Source: Paenibacillus sp. FSL H7-0326
GTDB taxonomy: Bacteria; Bacillota; Bacilli; Paenibacillales; Paenibacillaceae
Length of the DNA stretch: 64,000 bases
Assembly: GCF_001955535.1 (NCBI RefSeq)
Contig: NZ_MPVN01000001.1
Location: forward strand, 1 to 64,000
Reading direction: 5' to 3'
In this document: in pieces, positions 8,804 through 18,334 of the stretch
Position numbering within the stretch: the first letter of the stretch is position 1
Layout of the letters: every line of letters starts with the position of its first letter
Position numbers and translations under genes: made by a program
The notes under the pieces: model-generated
Told to the model about the DNA's origin: nothing
The model's input: the letters and a program-made list of their open reading frames with translations, nothing else
The model's database searches: none

Positions 8804-11800
8804 TTAGCGAATTCGAATGACAAATGTTTTCGTATTCACTGCACCTTGATCATCTGTGACGATGAGCTCCACCGTATAATTCCCGCCTTTGGTATAGGCA
8901 TGTGTAGCGGTGACTCCACTACCCGTTGCTCCATCACCAAAATTCCATGTATAAGAAACAATGCTGCCATCCTCGTCGTATGAATTTGAAGCATCGAAAG
9001 TAACATCCCGGTTACGCTGCGCTGCGCTCGGAGATTGAATGATGGCGACAGGGGCTACATTCGGCGGAGCCGGCTCTTCCCCACTCTCTGTTACATATAG
9101 TTTACCAAGTGCTGCAACTTCTGTTTCGTTTCCTGCTGTATCCCATACTCTTACTACGATAACTCCGCCTTCGAGCCTCAACGATTCTGAGGTTGTATAG
9201 GTTCCTTCATAGTGTCCAGGTGAAGTCTCTGTGAGCGGAGCTTCGTTGAAGCTCGATAGGGCATTGCCTGGCAGTTCGACACGGAAGGATGCCGACAGAC
9301 CAGGGCTGCTATCAAAGGATACATACACTGCATCTCCTGCTGCAATATGCAGGTCAGAGCTTGGTGTGAGATTCGTTATGACAGGTGCCGCCCAGTTTAC
9401 TACAACTGTACGTGTAATAGTTGTTTCATTTCCTGCCAAATCCGTTGCTGTAACGGTAATGAGATTATCACCTGAATTGATTAGAAGACGATGCTCGAAG
9501 CTTCCATCCTCCGTAACTTCAGCTGCTTCACCATTCACTGTAACCGTATCAAGGTATTCATCATTCACTGTACCTCTCACGGTATAAGCTTCAGCGTTCG
9601 TCGTCTCTCCATCCTCTGGAGAGGTAACAACAAGCTCTGGTGCAGCTTGATCAAGAGTTACCGTAACTGGAGTAGAAGGGTCTGTTACTTCATCACCCAC
9701 CAAGGCTTCAGCGACAAGAACGTTCTCGCCTGCATTCAGGTCGATCACTGCTACAAATTGCCCCTCTTCCACCGTCGCAGTTGCTGCTTCTTCTTCCCCA
9801 TTATAAATCGTCACCGTTGATCCGTTGGCATTGGAAGTACCTGTAATTGTAATGGACTCCTCATTCGTATACGTATCTTCAGCCGGAGAAGTGATGATTG
9901 GCGCGCCAATGGCATACTGTACATGCGCACGGATCATGTAATTTCCTTCCTCTAGAGGGGAGGCAGTCCATGCGCCACTGATCCGCTGCCATGCCCGTTC
10001 AGCGACTGTACTGCTCTCATCGGTTGCTAGTCCCGGTGAATAAGGATTCGCTTCGGTCTGCTCGTATACAATGTAAAAGTCTCCTGTAACCGAGACCGGT
10101 TCCGGGAACTCTACCGTTGTCCATTCGTCATTTCTTAGAGCAGTACCGTCAAATGGACCTGCAAGCTCACGTCCAGGTGCTCCATCTGGTCCAGATGCAT
10201 CATATACAGAATAACTGAAGGCTGTACCGCCTGGGCTCGGCCACTCTGTATTCCAGAAGAGGAAGGATGCTCCGGTTACTTGTACCGCTTCTGATTCAGG
10301 ACTCATTTTAACAGCCCACGCATTCCCTGCCGCATTCCATGCACGAGCATTCTCCGCTGTTCCGTCATCATATTTGATCTCACCTGCATAGCCGATGAAG
10401 GGCTTCAGATCAAAGTCATGCGTGACAGTATCGTTCGCAGGAACGGTTACTTCTGCTGTTTCACTATAGTAATCTAATGCGGAGATGGACAAAGTATAAG
10501 TTCCTTCATATACCTGCAGAGTAAAGGCACCCGCTTCGTCAGTCCGAACAGGGGATACCTGTGCGTCTTCCATGACCATAACTACTGCATCTGCAATCGG
10601 CTCTCCCGTACGTTCATTTGTAACGATGCCTGTAATCGTGCCTTGTGGAATTTCTTCGAGCTGGAAGTTAACGTTACGTGTCTTGCCATCTTCAATGCTT
10701 ACAGGCACTGTCTGTGGGTAATAGCCGTAAGACTCGACCTTCAAATTATAGTCACCAGCTACATGATTAAAGCTGTAACGGCCTGTATATGCATCCGTAC
10801 GAACCGATCTGCCGGTTTCGACAACCGTTACTGTAGCGGAGACGGGAAGACTAAGCAGTCCGACTTCTCCATCCTTCGATACGGAATCACCTTGAGTCGT
10901 AATCGGCTGCTTGCTCACAAAGTCCATCAATACAGGTGCTTTCTGTATTGCTTTGGCTTTATTAGATTCAGTCTTTGTATCACTAGCTGTTGATTCTGGT
11001 GCAGAAACAGCCAGCACCCGTACATCATCTACGTACCATCCGGCTTTTTGTACACTGCTGTCCGTGGTTAATCTGAAGCGTACTTGAATTTCATTTCCTG
11101 CATAGCTTGACAGATCAATAAATACAGGTGACCACTGCTTACCTTCTGTTGCATGAGAGTAGTAGCCAATCTCTGTCCAGGTCGTACCGCCATCCGTGGT
11201 TACTTCCACGTAGGCATCATCATAGTTTCTTTCGATTTCGTACCAGTGATTGAAGGTCAGTGCAGCCGTATTCTGAGAAGTTAAGTCAATCACAGGCGAT
11301 ACCAGAGAGAAATTTGAGCTTGCCAGATAAGTTCCGTTCAGATCCGTGCCCCAAACATTCGGAGGACTGACCGCGGAAGCTGGACCCGGTGCAGCAGGAG
11401 CTCCCCGCTCCCATACATCATTCGTTCCCGCATGTGTCCATCCATTGTCATTATCACCATCGAACGAATCACTGAATAGGGTCTCCGGCACAGCAACATC
11501 CACAGCGACTTCATTGGAAGCGTCACTCTCGTTGCCGCTGTAATCTTTTGCTTTGACTACATAATAGAAGGTTGCTTCTCCTTCAATCGTAATACTGTCA
11601 ACATAGGATGCTTCAGATGTCGTGCCAATCAGCTCATATCCCGTGTCGGATGTTGAAGAACGATAAACATGATATTCCTTCAGATCTTCATCAGCAGGAG
11701 CACTCCACTCTAGCGATACGTCACCAAGTATTGAAGGTGTTCCTGTCAGATCAGACGGAGCTGCTGGAGCCACTTCATCCGGAAGCTGCAGCGAGAAGTC

Positions 11801-14215
11801 GTCAATGTACCATCCTTCTCCTTGAACTGATCCATCCGAACTGAGGACAAAGGCCACATATACTTTTTGACCCGCATACGCGGTTAAATCTATATACTGG
11901 TTTACCCAATCTTCACTGCTTCCCGTAACCGTAAGCAGCTGTTCAAACTCATAGTCATTCTCTTCTGTCGCTAAGTACACACTTCCGAAATCACTGCCGT
12001 CTTCAAGGTCAAACCATTGCTTGAAGGACAACAGAGCACCTTCAGGTGCGTCAGCTAAATTAATGGGCGGTGCAATGAGAGCGGTGTTAGAATTCGGTGC
12101 ATACGTACCCGACAAATTTGTCGCCATTACATGCTCCCCGGAATAGGCACTTCCAGGTCCGCTTTCAGGAGCTCCCCATACCCAAGGATTGTCAAGATCA
12201 GGCAAGAATCCAACATAATCCTGTTCAAAATTTTGGGAATAACCTGGTTCGATTCCTTCCAGTACGTCTACGGAGTGCACTTCCGTCTCATAACCGTTAT
12301 TGCCATAGTCATTCACACGGATGTAATATTCAAGGCCTGGCTCCTCGATAAGTGCTGCAGGAATAACAGCTCGGTACGTACCATCAAGCGCATCTCCGGA
12401 AGTGAGTTCCGCTGGTATGTATACATAGCGGCTCATACCTTCTGTTCTTGCATAAACACTGACTTCAGTAACGGATATATTATCACTGGCTTCAATGGAG
12501 AATCCGGCATCCAGTCCGGCATAAACCGATTCCAGAACAGTGTAATCCAGCTCAGGTGCAGTCAGGTCATCACCGTCAATAGTCACTCGACCCGTTACAG
12601 AACCAACTCCTTGAAGGACTGAGCCGACCGCATCAAGTGCATTGACGATGCCGTGTCCATATCCGTTGTTAGGTGATTCTGGATAGGTGCTATCCGTTCT
12701 TTCTGTGGCAGTTTCTGTCAGAATATCCTCCAGATCATCGACAGTGAGAGAGCTGTTCGCTTGCAATAGCATGGCCGCAATGGCAGTCGTATGGGGCCCT
12801 GCCATCGATGTTCCATTCCAGCCCCCTTCATAACTGCCGCCTGGTACCGAGGAGCGAATGTTCACACCCGGAGCAGAGACTTCAGGTTTAATCTCATCAT
12901 ACGGAGAAGGACCCAAGAGGGAGAAGTCAGCCAAATTTCCATTGATGTCCGTTGCACCTGTAGCAAAGGATTCCGGATAGTTCGCCGGGTTGGCAACAGA
13001 ACCAGGGCCTCCTGGATTCGTCAATGTAGTGTTACCCGCAGAGAATTCGGGGAATATCTGCGCATCACGCCATGCTTGTACGATAGGTCTGAACCATTCA
13101 TCGATACCTGCTCCTCCACCCCATGAGTTGTTCACTACATCTGGAGCAAGCTCAGGATGAAGATTACCCTCTTCATCTACCGGTGCCAGCAGCCACTGAG
13201 CACCATCCAGAATGATGGCATCCGTTGTGCTCGGATTAAAGATTCGGACCGCCATCCATTTCGCGCCGGGTGCTACACCGATCATATTCGTGCCGTCTTC
13301 TTCAGCACCTACCATCGTCCCCATCGTATGCGTACCATGACCGTCCGTATCGGCTGGAAGTGAGGCACCGCTATGAGGATCGTACCAGCTTAGCTCTGGA
13401 TCAACGACATTGCCGCTCGGATCCAAACCACGCCATTTGCTGGCAAGGGCAGGGTGTGTATAATCAACACCTGAGTCCAGATTCGCGACGACAATTCCGG
13501 AGCCGTCGATTCCTTGCTCCCACACTTCGGGTGCGTTGACTTGAGCGATGTTCCATTCAATGTTTGCCGGGTCATAATCTGAAGTTTCTATATTCTTGCT
13601 CTGATCCGCTGCTGAGGCAGCAGAATCGCTGTCCAGATCACTTGCCTTCGGAGTCGAAGCCTTCTTATCCACCGTAACTTCCTGCAGGAATCGTTCTTCA
13701 TTCGGAAGAATCTTGTCTATGCCCGGCTGAAGGGCCAGCTCCTCCATCACCTCTTTGGTACTTGTAACCGCCAGCGAATTGACGATGAAATAGCTCTTGT
13801 ATTCTTTAACTCCGCCAGCTTCCTTCTGTTCATCCAAATATTTTTGGATCGGTATTTGTGTACGCGATGCCGTTTCACGAAGTGTACTAACCACTGAGGT
13901 ACGAGCTGAGAGCTTTGCAGCTGCAGGGGTTGCTTTTTGAGTGGAAGCCAGATCCATTGCTTTCTGAGAAGCAAGCGCAGTATCCGCTTGTTCCGACATT
14001 TTGACCAGATAGGTGACATATTTGTCTTCGTCAAACAGCTTATTTAGCTTAGAGTCTACTTTTGCAGTGATCAGTTCGGGAGCCGCAGTACGCAAATCGA
14101 TCTTGTCAGAAACTGAGGTCGTCGGTGCAGCCATAGCCGGACTTACGATGGACACTGCCAGGAGGAAAGCCATGCTTAATGAGAAGGTTTTTTTCGTCTT
14201 TTTCGCTGTGACCAA
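8804..14215 (-). CDS. Giant secreted modular subtilase (S8, bacillopeptidase-F-like)
   Basis: A secreted serine protease of about 1800 residues. After a signal peptide (FLLAVSIVSPAMAAP) comes an I9-type propeptide, then the S8 domain with Asp247 (VVANLDSGVD), His293 (DGHGTH), oxyanion Asn395 (SAGNT) and Ser470 (GTSMAGP), numbered from the chosen start. Downstream are two immune-inhibitor-A/MAM-like modules separated by an FN3 domain, two carboxypeptidase-regulatory-like domains, Ig-like repeats (ITITGTSNANGSTVTIYNG and relatives) and a C-terminal PKD domain. The start chosen is TTG at 14215, ten bases after AAAGGAG; longer readings add 24 non-signal-like residues. This layout suits a cell-surface or released protease with adhesive modules. 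Confidence 0.93.
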   Translation of the reverse strand: MVTAKKTKKTFSLSMAFLLAVSIVSPAMAAPTTSVSDKIDLRTAAPELITAKVDSKLNKLFDEDKYVTYLVKMSEQADTALASQKAMDLASTQKATPAAAKLSARTSVVSTLRETASRTQIPIQKYLDEQKEAGGVKEYKSYFIVNSLAVTSTKEVMEELALQPGIDKILPNEERFLQEVTVDKKASTPKASDLDSDSAASAADQSKNIETSDYDPANIEWNIAQVNAPEVWEQGIDGSGIVVANLDSGVDYTHPALASKWRGLDPSGNVVDPELSWYDPHSGASLPADTDGHGTHTMGTMVGAEEDGTNMIGVAPGAKWMAVRIFNPSTTDAIILDGAQWLLAPVDEEGNLHPELAPDVVNNSWGGGAGIDEWFRPIVQAWRDAQIFPEFSAGNTTLTNPGGPGSVANPANYPESFATGATDINGNLADFSLLGPSPYDEIKPEVSAPGVNIRSSVPGGSYEGGWNGTSMAGPHTTAIAAMLLQANSSLTVDDLEDILTETATERTDSTYPESPNNGYGHGIVNALDAVGSVLQGVGSVTGRVTIDGDDLTAPELDYTVLESVYAGLDAGFSIEASDNISVTEVSVYARTEGMSRYVYIPAELTSGDALDGTYRAVIPAALIEEPGLEYYIRVNDYGNNGYETEVHSVDVLEGIEPGYSQNFEQDYVGFLPDLDNPWVWGAPESGPGSAYSGEHVMATNLSGTYAPNSNTALIAPPINLADAPEGALLSFKQWFDLEDGSDFGSVYLATEENDYEFEQLLTVTGSSEDWVNQYIDLTAYAGQKVYVAFVLSSDGSVQGEGWYIDDFSLQLPDEVAPAAPSDLTGTPSILGDVSLEWSAPADEDLKEYHVYRSSTSDTGYELIGTTSEASYVDSITIEGEATFYYVVKAKDYSGNESDASNEVAVDVAVPETLFSDSFDGDNDNGWTHAGTNDVWERGAPAAPGPASAVSPPNVWGTDLNGTYLASSNFSLVSPVIDLTSQNTAALTFNHWYEIERNYDDAYVEVTTDGGTTWTEIGYYSHATEGKQWSPVFIDLSSYAGNEIQVRFRLTTDSSVQKAGWYVDDVRVLAVSAPESTASDTKTESNKAKAIQKAPVLMDFVSKQPITTQGDSVSKDGEVGLLSLPVSATVTVVETGRSVRTDAYTGRYSFNHVAGDYNLKVESYGYYPQTVPVSIEDGKTRNVNFQLEEIPQGTITGIVTNERTGEPIADAVVMVMEDAQVSPVRTDEAGAFTLQVYEGTYTLSISALDYYSETAEVTVPANDTVTHDFDLKPFIGYAGEIKYDDGTAENARAWNAAGNAWAVKMSPESEAVQVTGASFLFWNTEWPSPGGTAFSYSVYDASGPDGAPGRELAGPFDGTALRNDEWTTVEFPEPVSVTGDFYIVYEQTEANPYSPGLATDESSTVAERAWQRISGAWTASPLEEGNYMIRAHVQYAIGAPIITSPAEDTYTNEESITITGTSNANGSTVTIYNGEEEAATATVEEGQFVAVIDLNAGENVLVAEALVGDEVTDPSTPVTVTLDQAAPELVVTSPEDGETTNAEAYTVRGTVNDEYLDTVTVNGEAAEVTEDGSFEHRLLINSGDNLITVTATDLAGNETTITRTVVVNWAAPVITNLTPSSDLHIAAGDAVYVSFDSSPGLSASFRVELPGNALSSFNEAPLTETSPGHYEGTYTTSESLRLEGGVIVVRVWDTAGNETEVAALGKLYVTESGEEPAPPNVAPVAIIQSPSAAQRNRDVTFDASNSYDEDGSIVSYTWNFGDGATGSGVTATHAYTKGGNYTVELIVTDDQGAVNTKTFVIRIR

Positions 14216-14605
14216 GTCTAATACACTCCTTTGGGAATAGAGATAGAAACGTGTGAATTTCCTCCAAACAAATACACGACCAATCAAACAACGAGAAATT
14301 AGTAATCAGAATTTGATTGGGAGCACCACCTCCTTTAAGGGGTTAATAGAAGTGAATTCATAGACTTAAGCGTCTTCGATGGGAAAAAGAAGATTGATTT
14401 GAGTAGATTCAGGGGGCTAATCTATTTTGTATTACTGAGAGAGTTTAAAAATTCTTGGAGATTGATGAGATTCTCAGAGTTTGATGAGATGAGAGTTAAC
14501 ATTTTAGAGGAATTGTTAAATGAAAAGCTATTGCTTGTGAAGAGAGTATAAATCATAAAAAAAGACGGTTACAAGCATTTATTTAACATAATTTTACATT
14601 TGGTT

Positions 14606-14643
14606 CTTAATACTTATTTTACATAGGTCAATTAAGTATTAAG
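14606..14643. repeat. 11-bp inverted repeat
   Basis: CTTAATACTTA at 14606-14616 is repeated as its exact reverse complement at 14633-14643, with 16 bases between. There is no T-run on either side, so it looks more like a protein-binding dyad or a cruciform than a terminator. Confidence 0.5.
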
Positions 14644-14651
14644 ACGGATAC

Positions 14652-14670
14652 GTCATATGACATGCATGTC
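14652..14670. repeat. Two overlapping palindromes
   Basis: GTCATATGAC (14652-14661) overlaps GACATGCATGTC (14659-14670) by three bases. Both are perfect palindromes. They lie in the upstream region of the subtilase and may be regulator sites; function not shown. Confidence 0.4.
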
Positions 14671-14702
14671 GCATTTTTCGATAAAATTCTCATAAAAGGA
14701 TA

Positions 14703-14727
14703 AAGAACCGCATTTATAGCGGTTCTT
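14703..14727. repeat. Hairpin AAGAACCGC/GCGGTTCTT
   Basis: A perfect 9-bp stem with a seven-base loop. On the minus strand it is followed by a modest T-rich stretch (TATCCTTTTATG), so it could be the terminator of the broken MFS gene's transcript. Weak as a terminator. Confidence 0.4.
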
Positions 14728-15022
14728 GAAGGAAAATGCGAATTGGGGCGTTGATATTACTACTAGGATAGAATAATAATGTCAATTTTGTGATAGATGC
14801 AGGACCGATTATCCAGCATTTATTTTTCAGTTGTGATTTAGGTTGTTTGGTCTATGAAAAATACATTTTGACGCACAGATCAGCGTGAATCAAAAACAAA
14901 ATAGTACCATCTATGCTCGTGCAGCATTTCTTTTGTCCTGTTCGCCTGAATTCTTTCTATTTTATTTGTTGTTTATTAACAACTTCATAGGAATAAAATA
15001 CTAATTGTTTCATTTTGGCGAA

Positions 15023-15785
15023 TTAGTGCGAATGCCTGTTTGCTGTTCGAACTTTCGGAACAGGGTTCCTGTACAAGTAGTGAAAAGCTGCGAGCAGGAG
15101 GATATGCATGACAGCGAACACAAAATACATATTGCTGAATACGGATGCTTCCAGGTTTCCATTTAGTCCATTCCACGCAGTCCCCGCTCCTTGATCAAGG
15201 AGTATACTGTAGAAGGAAGCGGCGATTGCGCCGGACATAAAATTAAGAGTAGAAACAAGCCCCATCCCTATTCCTGTATATTCTGGAGCAAGTGAACGGG
15301 ACACGCTGTTAATCAGCGAAATTTGAAGACTCATTTGGCTTACAGTACCCACAATGAGGATAGCTGCTATCCAATAATGATGAACCCCTGCCCAAATGGA
15401 CATCGCCATAAATGTAATGAACAAGAGACATGCCGATATCGAATAGACAAAGTGATTCCCACGGGCATCGACGACTTTTCCAATCCTTTTTCCAAGCAAG
15501 GCTGAAGCGATCGCTGCAGGAACCAACATAAATCCGACGATTCCCGAGGAAAGATCATTGACCTGTTGCAGCAGCAGCGGGGTCAGAAATGGGAACGAGA
15601 ACCCAATCCCCTGTACAAGAACCAGAATAACCAGTCCGATGGCATACCCTTTCGATCGAAACAACTGAAGGGGGATAAATGGGGCTGACGTCAGCCTTGA
15701 ACGAACAAGAAATAATATAAACAGGACTGACGCTGCTGAAAAATACAGTATGTTCGCTTGAGTCATCGACATCATAAGCAATACA
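15023..15785 (-). pseudogene. C-terminal half of a DHA2-type MFS transporter (5' deleted)
   Basis: About 250 residues of a drug/H+ antiporter-type MFS protein: LFLVRSRLTSAPFIPLQLFR, the loop that follows the middle helices in DHA2 proteins, then roughly six transmembrane segments to a normal C-terminus. The N-terminal half, including the motif-A helices, is missing. Upstream of about 15785 the reading frame continues only as antisense of the LysR fragment, so the open frame to 15853 is accidental. It lies head to head with a LysR fragment that has lost its own head, which points to one deletion that removed both 5' ends and their shared promoter. Probably not expressed. Confidence 0.8.
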
Positions 15786-15787
15786 AG

Positions 15788-16408
15788 CCTTTGAAATTGT
15801 TCAGTAAGAAATATCCAAACGCCAAATTCGGGATCATTCAAGCCACACATCATGAGATGGAGTCTTTATTAAATGAAGATCGGATTGATTATTGCCTGTC
15901 TTCCCTTCCGATCGCTGCATCGGATATCCAATCTGAATATCTCACGAAAGAAATTATTAATTTGGCACTCCCCCCAAACCATCCATTCTCTGATCGTGAC
16001 AGGCTGCAACTGTCTGAAGTGAAACAAGAGCACTTTGTTGGTTACAAGGAAACTCATGCTCTCTACCATATCCAGAATGAATTTTGCCGTAAATCCGGAA
16101 TATCACCCAATTTTGTATGCCGGGTGGATGAACCCTCCATGCTGCTCAAAATGGTTGAAGCAGGGATGGGAGTCGCCTTCGTATCCTCCTGTATTCGTGA
16201 CTGGTCTCCCCAAGTGCAGCTAGTCAGCATCGTGGATGAGCATTCCAAAGCCTTGTTTCGTTTAACCTGGCATAAGAACCGCTATTTATCGAAAGCGGCT
16301 CTAGCTTTCAAGCAATTTTTAATAGACTACTATATGCAGGGTTTGAATTTAAACGAGAAGCTGGAAGATCGATGGCAGAACGAGGAAAAAATCTCTTCGT
16401 CAAGATAA
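15788..16408 (+). pseudogene. LysR regulator, effector domain only (5' deleted)
   Basis: The sequence from LKLFSKKYPNAKFGIIQATH onward is the effector-binding half of a LysR-type regulator, including LALPPNHPFSDRDRLQL and VEAGMGVAFVSS. The DNA-binding helix-turn-helix and linker, about 90-110 residues, are absent. The nominal ATG at 15758 lies in what is antisense MFS sequence and has no ribosome binding site. With no DNA-binding domain it cannot act as a normal regulator. Before the deletion it was probably the divergent regulator of the neighbouring MFS gene, a very common arrangement. Confidence 0.8.
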
Positions 16409-16413
16409 ATAAA

Positions 16414-16452
16414 AGAGCTGGACCGTATTCATGACGAATACGAGCCAGCTCT
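16414..16452 (-). terminator. Terminator of the GH53 gene
   Basis: AGAGCTGG pairs with CCAGCTCT, with an inner CGTATTC/GAATACG stem, followed on the minus strand by TTTTATTTA. It lies 21 bases past the galactanase stop codon. Confidence 0.8.
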
Positions 16453-16472
16453 ATAAGAACGAATACACACTA

Positions 16473-17525
16473 TTAGTTAATAAATCCTTCCAGTGCAATG
16501 GTCGGTTTGCCGTCTGCGTTCCATGCGCCCTTGTTGTAACCCCCATTATAACCTGGGGTCGCTTGCGGTTCCCAATAGAATACACCGAGCCCCTTGCCTC
16601 CAGAAATATTACGCACATCATTTTTGATCTTGGTAATGAAGCTCTTGGCTGCCGAAGCCTGATTATAATCCATACCGATCTCGGATATGACAATCTCCTT
16701 CCCATACTTCGATATCAACTGATTCGCATTCGTTATGGTCTGATTCACCTTGGTGGTCCAATCAGAGGCCGATGGATATAGAGACAGTCCGATCACATCA
16801 AAATTAGCTCCATTTTGAACAAGACCTCCGATATTCCAGTCGAGCACAGCCTGATCATGTCCGTTCGCCAGGTGCACGATGGTTTTCGTATTCGGACTGA
16901 TCGACTTCACGGCATTATGCCCGGTGTTCACGAGCCAAGCGTAATTTTTCATGTTCACAGAAGCTTTACCGTCATTCCATAACATGCCGTCATTCGTTTC
17001 ATTACCAATTTGAACCCAATCCGGTGTAACCCCTTTGTTCTTCATTGTATTCATTACATAAATGGTGTGGGACCATACGGCGTCCATCAGCTGCTGAAAA
17101 GTGTAGTTTCCCCATGCATAAGGCTTATTCTGCTGTCCCGGATCTGCCCAAGAGTCACTGTAGTGCAAGGTCAGCATCACACTCATTCCCAGATTCTTCG
17201 CTCTAAGCGCGAGATCAGCTGCTTTCTCTGCATTCATATATCCGTTTGCATAATCACTCATGTTTGGATTCACCCATACACGCAAGCGTACGGAGTTCAT
17301 CTGATAATCATTTTTCAAAATTTGCAGGATATCACGCTGCACCCCGTTCTTGTCCTTCCACTTGTATCCTGCTGCTTCCATCCCTGCTACCCAGCTGATA
17401 TCCGCTCCTTTGGCAAAAGCAGGGGCTGCCTCTGCCTTACGATCTCCACCAGACGGGCCGAGCAGCATGAGTAACATCGAGAGACTCAAGAATATCAATC
17501 CAAATCTGTTTCGGTGCTTTTTCAT
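16473..17525 (-). CDS. Secreted arabinogalactan endo-beta-1,4-galactanase (GH53)
   Basis: Cuts beta-1,4-galactan side chains of pectin outside the cell, the role of GanB in Bacillus subtilis. A signal peptide (residues 1-33, ending AEA) leads straight into the GH53 fold: FAKGADISWVAGMEA at the start of the barrel, VRLRVWVNP, and LTLHYSDSWADPGQQ. The acid/base glutamate is in QIGNETNDGMLW (near 174) and the nucleophile glutamate in VISEIGMDYNQ (near 280). At 350 residues it is a single-domain enzyme with no binding module. AGGAGG precedes the ATG. It is monocistronic, with a perfect cre match upstream and its own terminator, so glucose repression is likely. Confidence 0.94.
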   Translation of the reverse strand: MKKHRNRFGLIFLSLSMLLMLLGPSGGDRKAEAAPAFAKGADISWVAGMEAAGYKWKDKNGVQRDILQILKNDYQMNSVRLRVWVNPNMSDYANGYMNAEKAADLALRAKNLGMSVMLTLHYSDSWADPGQQNKPYAWGNYTFQQLMDAVWSHTIYVMNTMKNKGVTPDWVQIGNETNDGMLWNDGKASVNMKNYAWLVNTGHNAVKSISPNTKTIVHLANGHDQAVLDWNIGGLVQNGANFDVIGLSLYPSASDWTTKVNQTITNANQLISKYGKEIVISEIGMDYNQASAAKSFITKIKNDVRNISGGKGLGVFYWEPQATPGYNGGYNKGAWNADGKPTIALEGFIN

Positions 17526-17575
17526 ACAAGACCTCCTATATCCAGTTCACTCTCCTCGGAAAGTGTTATCTGTAT

Positions 17576-17589
17576 TGTAAACGCTATCA
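17576..17589. promoter_or_regulatory. Perfect cre (CcpA) site upstream of galactanase
   Basis: TGTAAACGCTATCA fits the consensus TGWAANCGNTNWCA at all 14 positions. It lies 51 bases before the galactanase ATG, within the expected promoter. Strong sign of carbon catabolite repression. Confidence 0.8.
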
Positions 17590-17684
17590 TATGGACGTCC
17601 TAGGATATTTTTCCAACATTTTGGCACTTATTCTAACCTGACTAAAGGAGTAGGAATCGATGAGGTAAAAGGAGGTAAAAGAAA

Positions 17685-17707
17685 AAGCCCTCCATGAAGG
17701 ACGACTT
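17685..17707 (-). terminator. Terminator of the SRPBCC gene
   Basis: On the minus strand AAGTCGTCC pairs with GGAGGGCTT (one mismatch) around a five-base loop, then TTTTTC. It lies just past the SRPBCC stop codon. Confidence 0.55.
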
Positions 17708-17724
17708 TTTTACGTTTAAGCAGG

Positions 17725-18207
17725 TTATCGAAAAGGCTTGAGTGCTTCCACATATTGCGGATACCAGTGATCCCACTCTTCTTTACTCTCTGTTAATGCT
17801 CTTCCATTTAACAAAGTCTCAATAGCATCAAGGCAGACATGCCAGCCTGCCAGATCCTTAGGGGTATGGTCTGTAAGAAAAGTGATTTTTTCTGAGAGTA
17901 GAAGCGTCGAAGTTTCGTCACTGTCGTCTGCGTGGATTTCAAATCGCACCTTGTCTTCTCCCCACTTAAATTCGAGTACCTTGCCCTCTACATAGTCCAA
18001 TATCGGCATTTCCTCATAAGTCCCATCCTGCATATCAAACAGGATCATTCCCCCGGTTCCGAGTTCTTTCACCTCAAGCTCTGGAAACCACTCTTTCAAT
18101 CGTTTGTTATCAATGAGCATTGCCCATACCTTATATGCAGGATGATTTAATTCGCGTTTGAATTCTGCGATGTAACCCAATTCATTTCTTTGAATATGAG
18201 CGATCAT
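17725..18207 (-). CDS. SRPBCC (AHSA1-like) protein
   Basis: A cytoplasmic START/Bet-v1-fold protein of about 160 residues. It has the AHSA1-type opening FKRELNHPAYKVWAMLIDNKRLKEWFPE, the middle VLEFKWGEDKVRFEIH and the closing helix DLAGWHVCLDAIETLLNG. Such proteins bind hydrophobic ligands; the ligand here is unknown. The ATG at 18207 follows AAGGAGGG by a good distance, so the 18 upstream residues of the longer frame are not used. It is a single gene between the galactanase and the T-box-controlled methyltransferase. Confidence 0.85.
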   Translation of the reverse strand: MIAHIQRNELGYIAEFKRELNHPAYKVWAMLIDNKRLKEWFPELEVKELGTGGMILFDMQDGTYEEMPILDYVEGKVLEFKWGEDKVRFEIHADDSDETSTLLLSEKITFLTDHTPKDLAGWHVCLDAIETLLNGRALTESKEEWDHWYPQYVEALKPFR

Positions 18208-18334
18208 TTGAATGTCCCTCCTTCTTATATACACATCATTATACCGATAATATAAGGTCATTACGAATGATCAAAGCCGTCTATCCAGTCAACTACCCAT
18301 AATGAGCTATTGGTTTTAGACTCGATGGTCTAAG

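Larger units (their letters stand above)
14216..15022. other. Long intergenic region with several inverted repeats
   Basis: About 800 AT-rich bases without a convincing gene between the subtilase start and the truncated MFS gene. It would hold the subtilase promoter. Visible structure: an 11-bp inverted repeat at 14606-14643, two overlapping palindromes at 14652-14670, and a 9-bp hairpin at 14703-14727. I see no known riboswitch in it. Confidence 0.5.

Noticed and set aside
15758..16408. LysR fragment as a working regulator with its own ATG
   Set aside because: The first codons are antisense MFS sequence, there is no ribosome binding site and the DNA-binding domain is missing.
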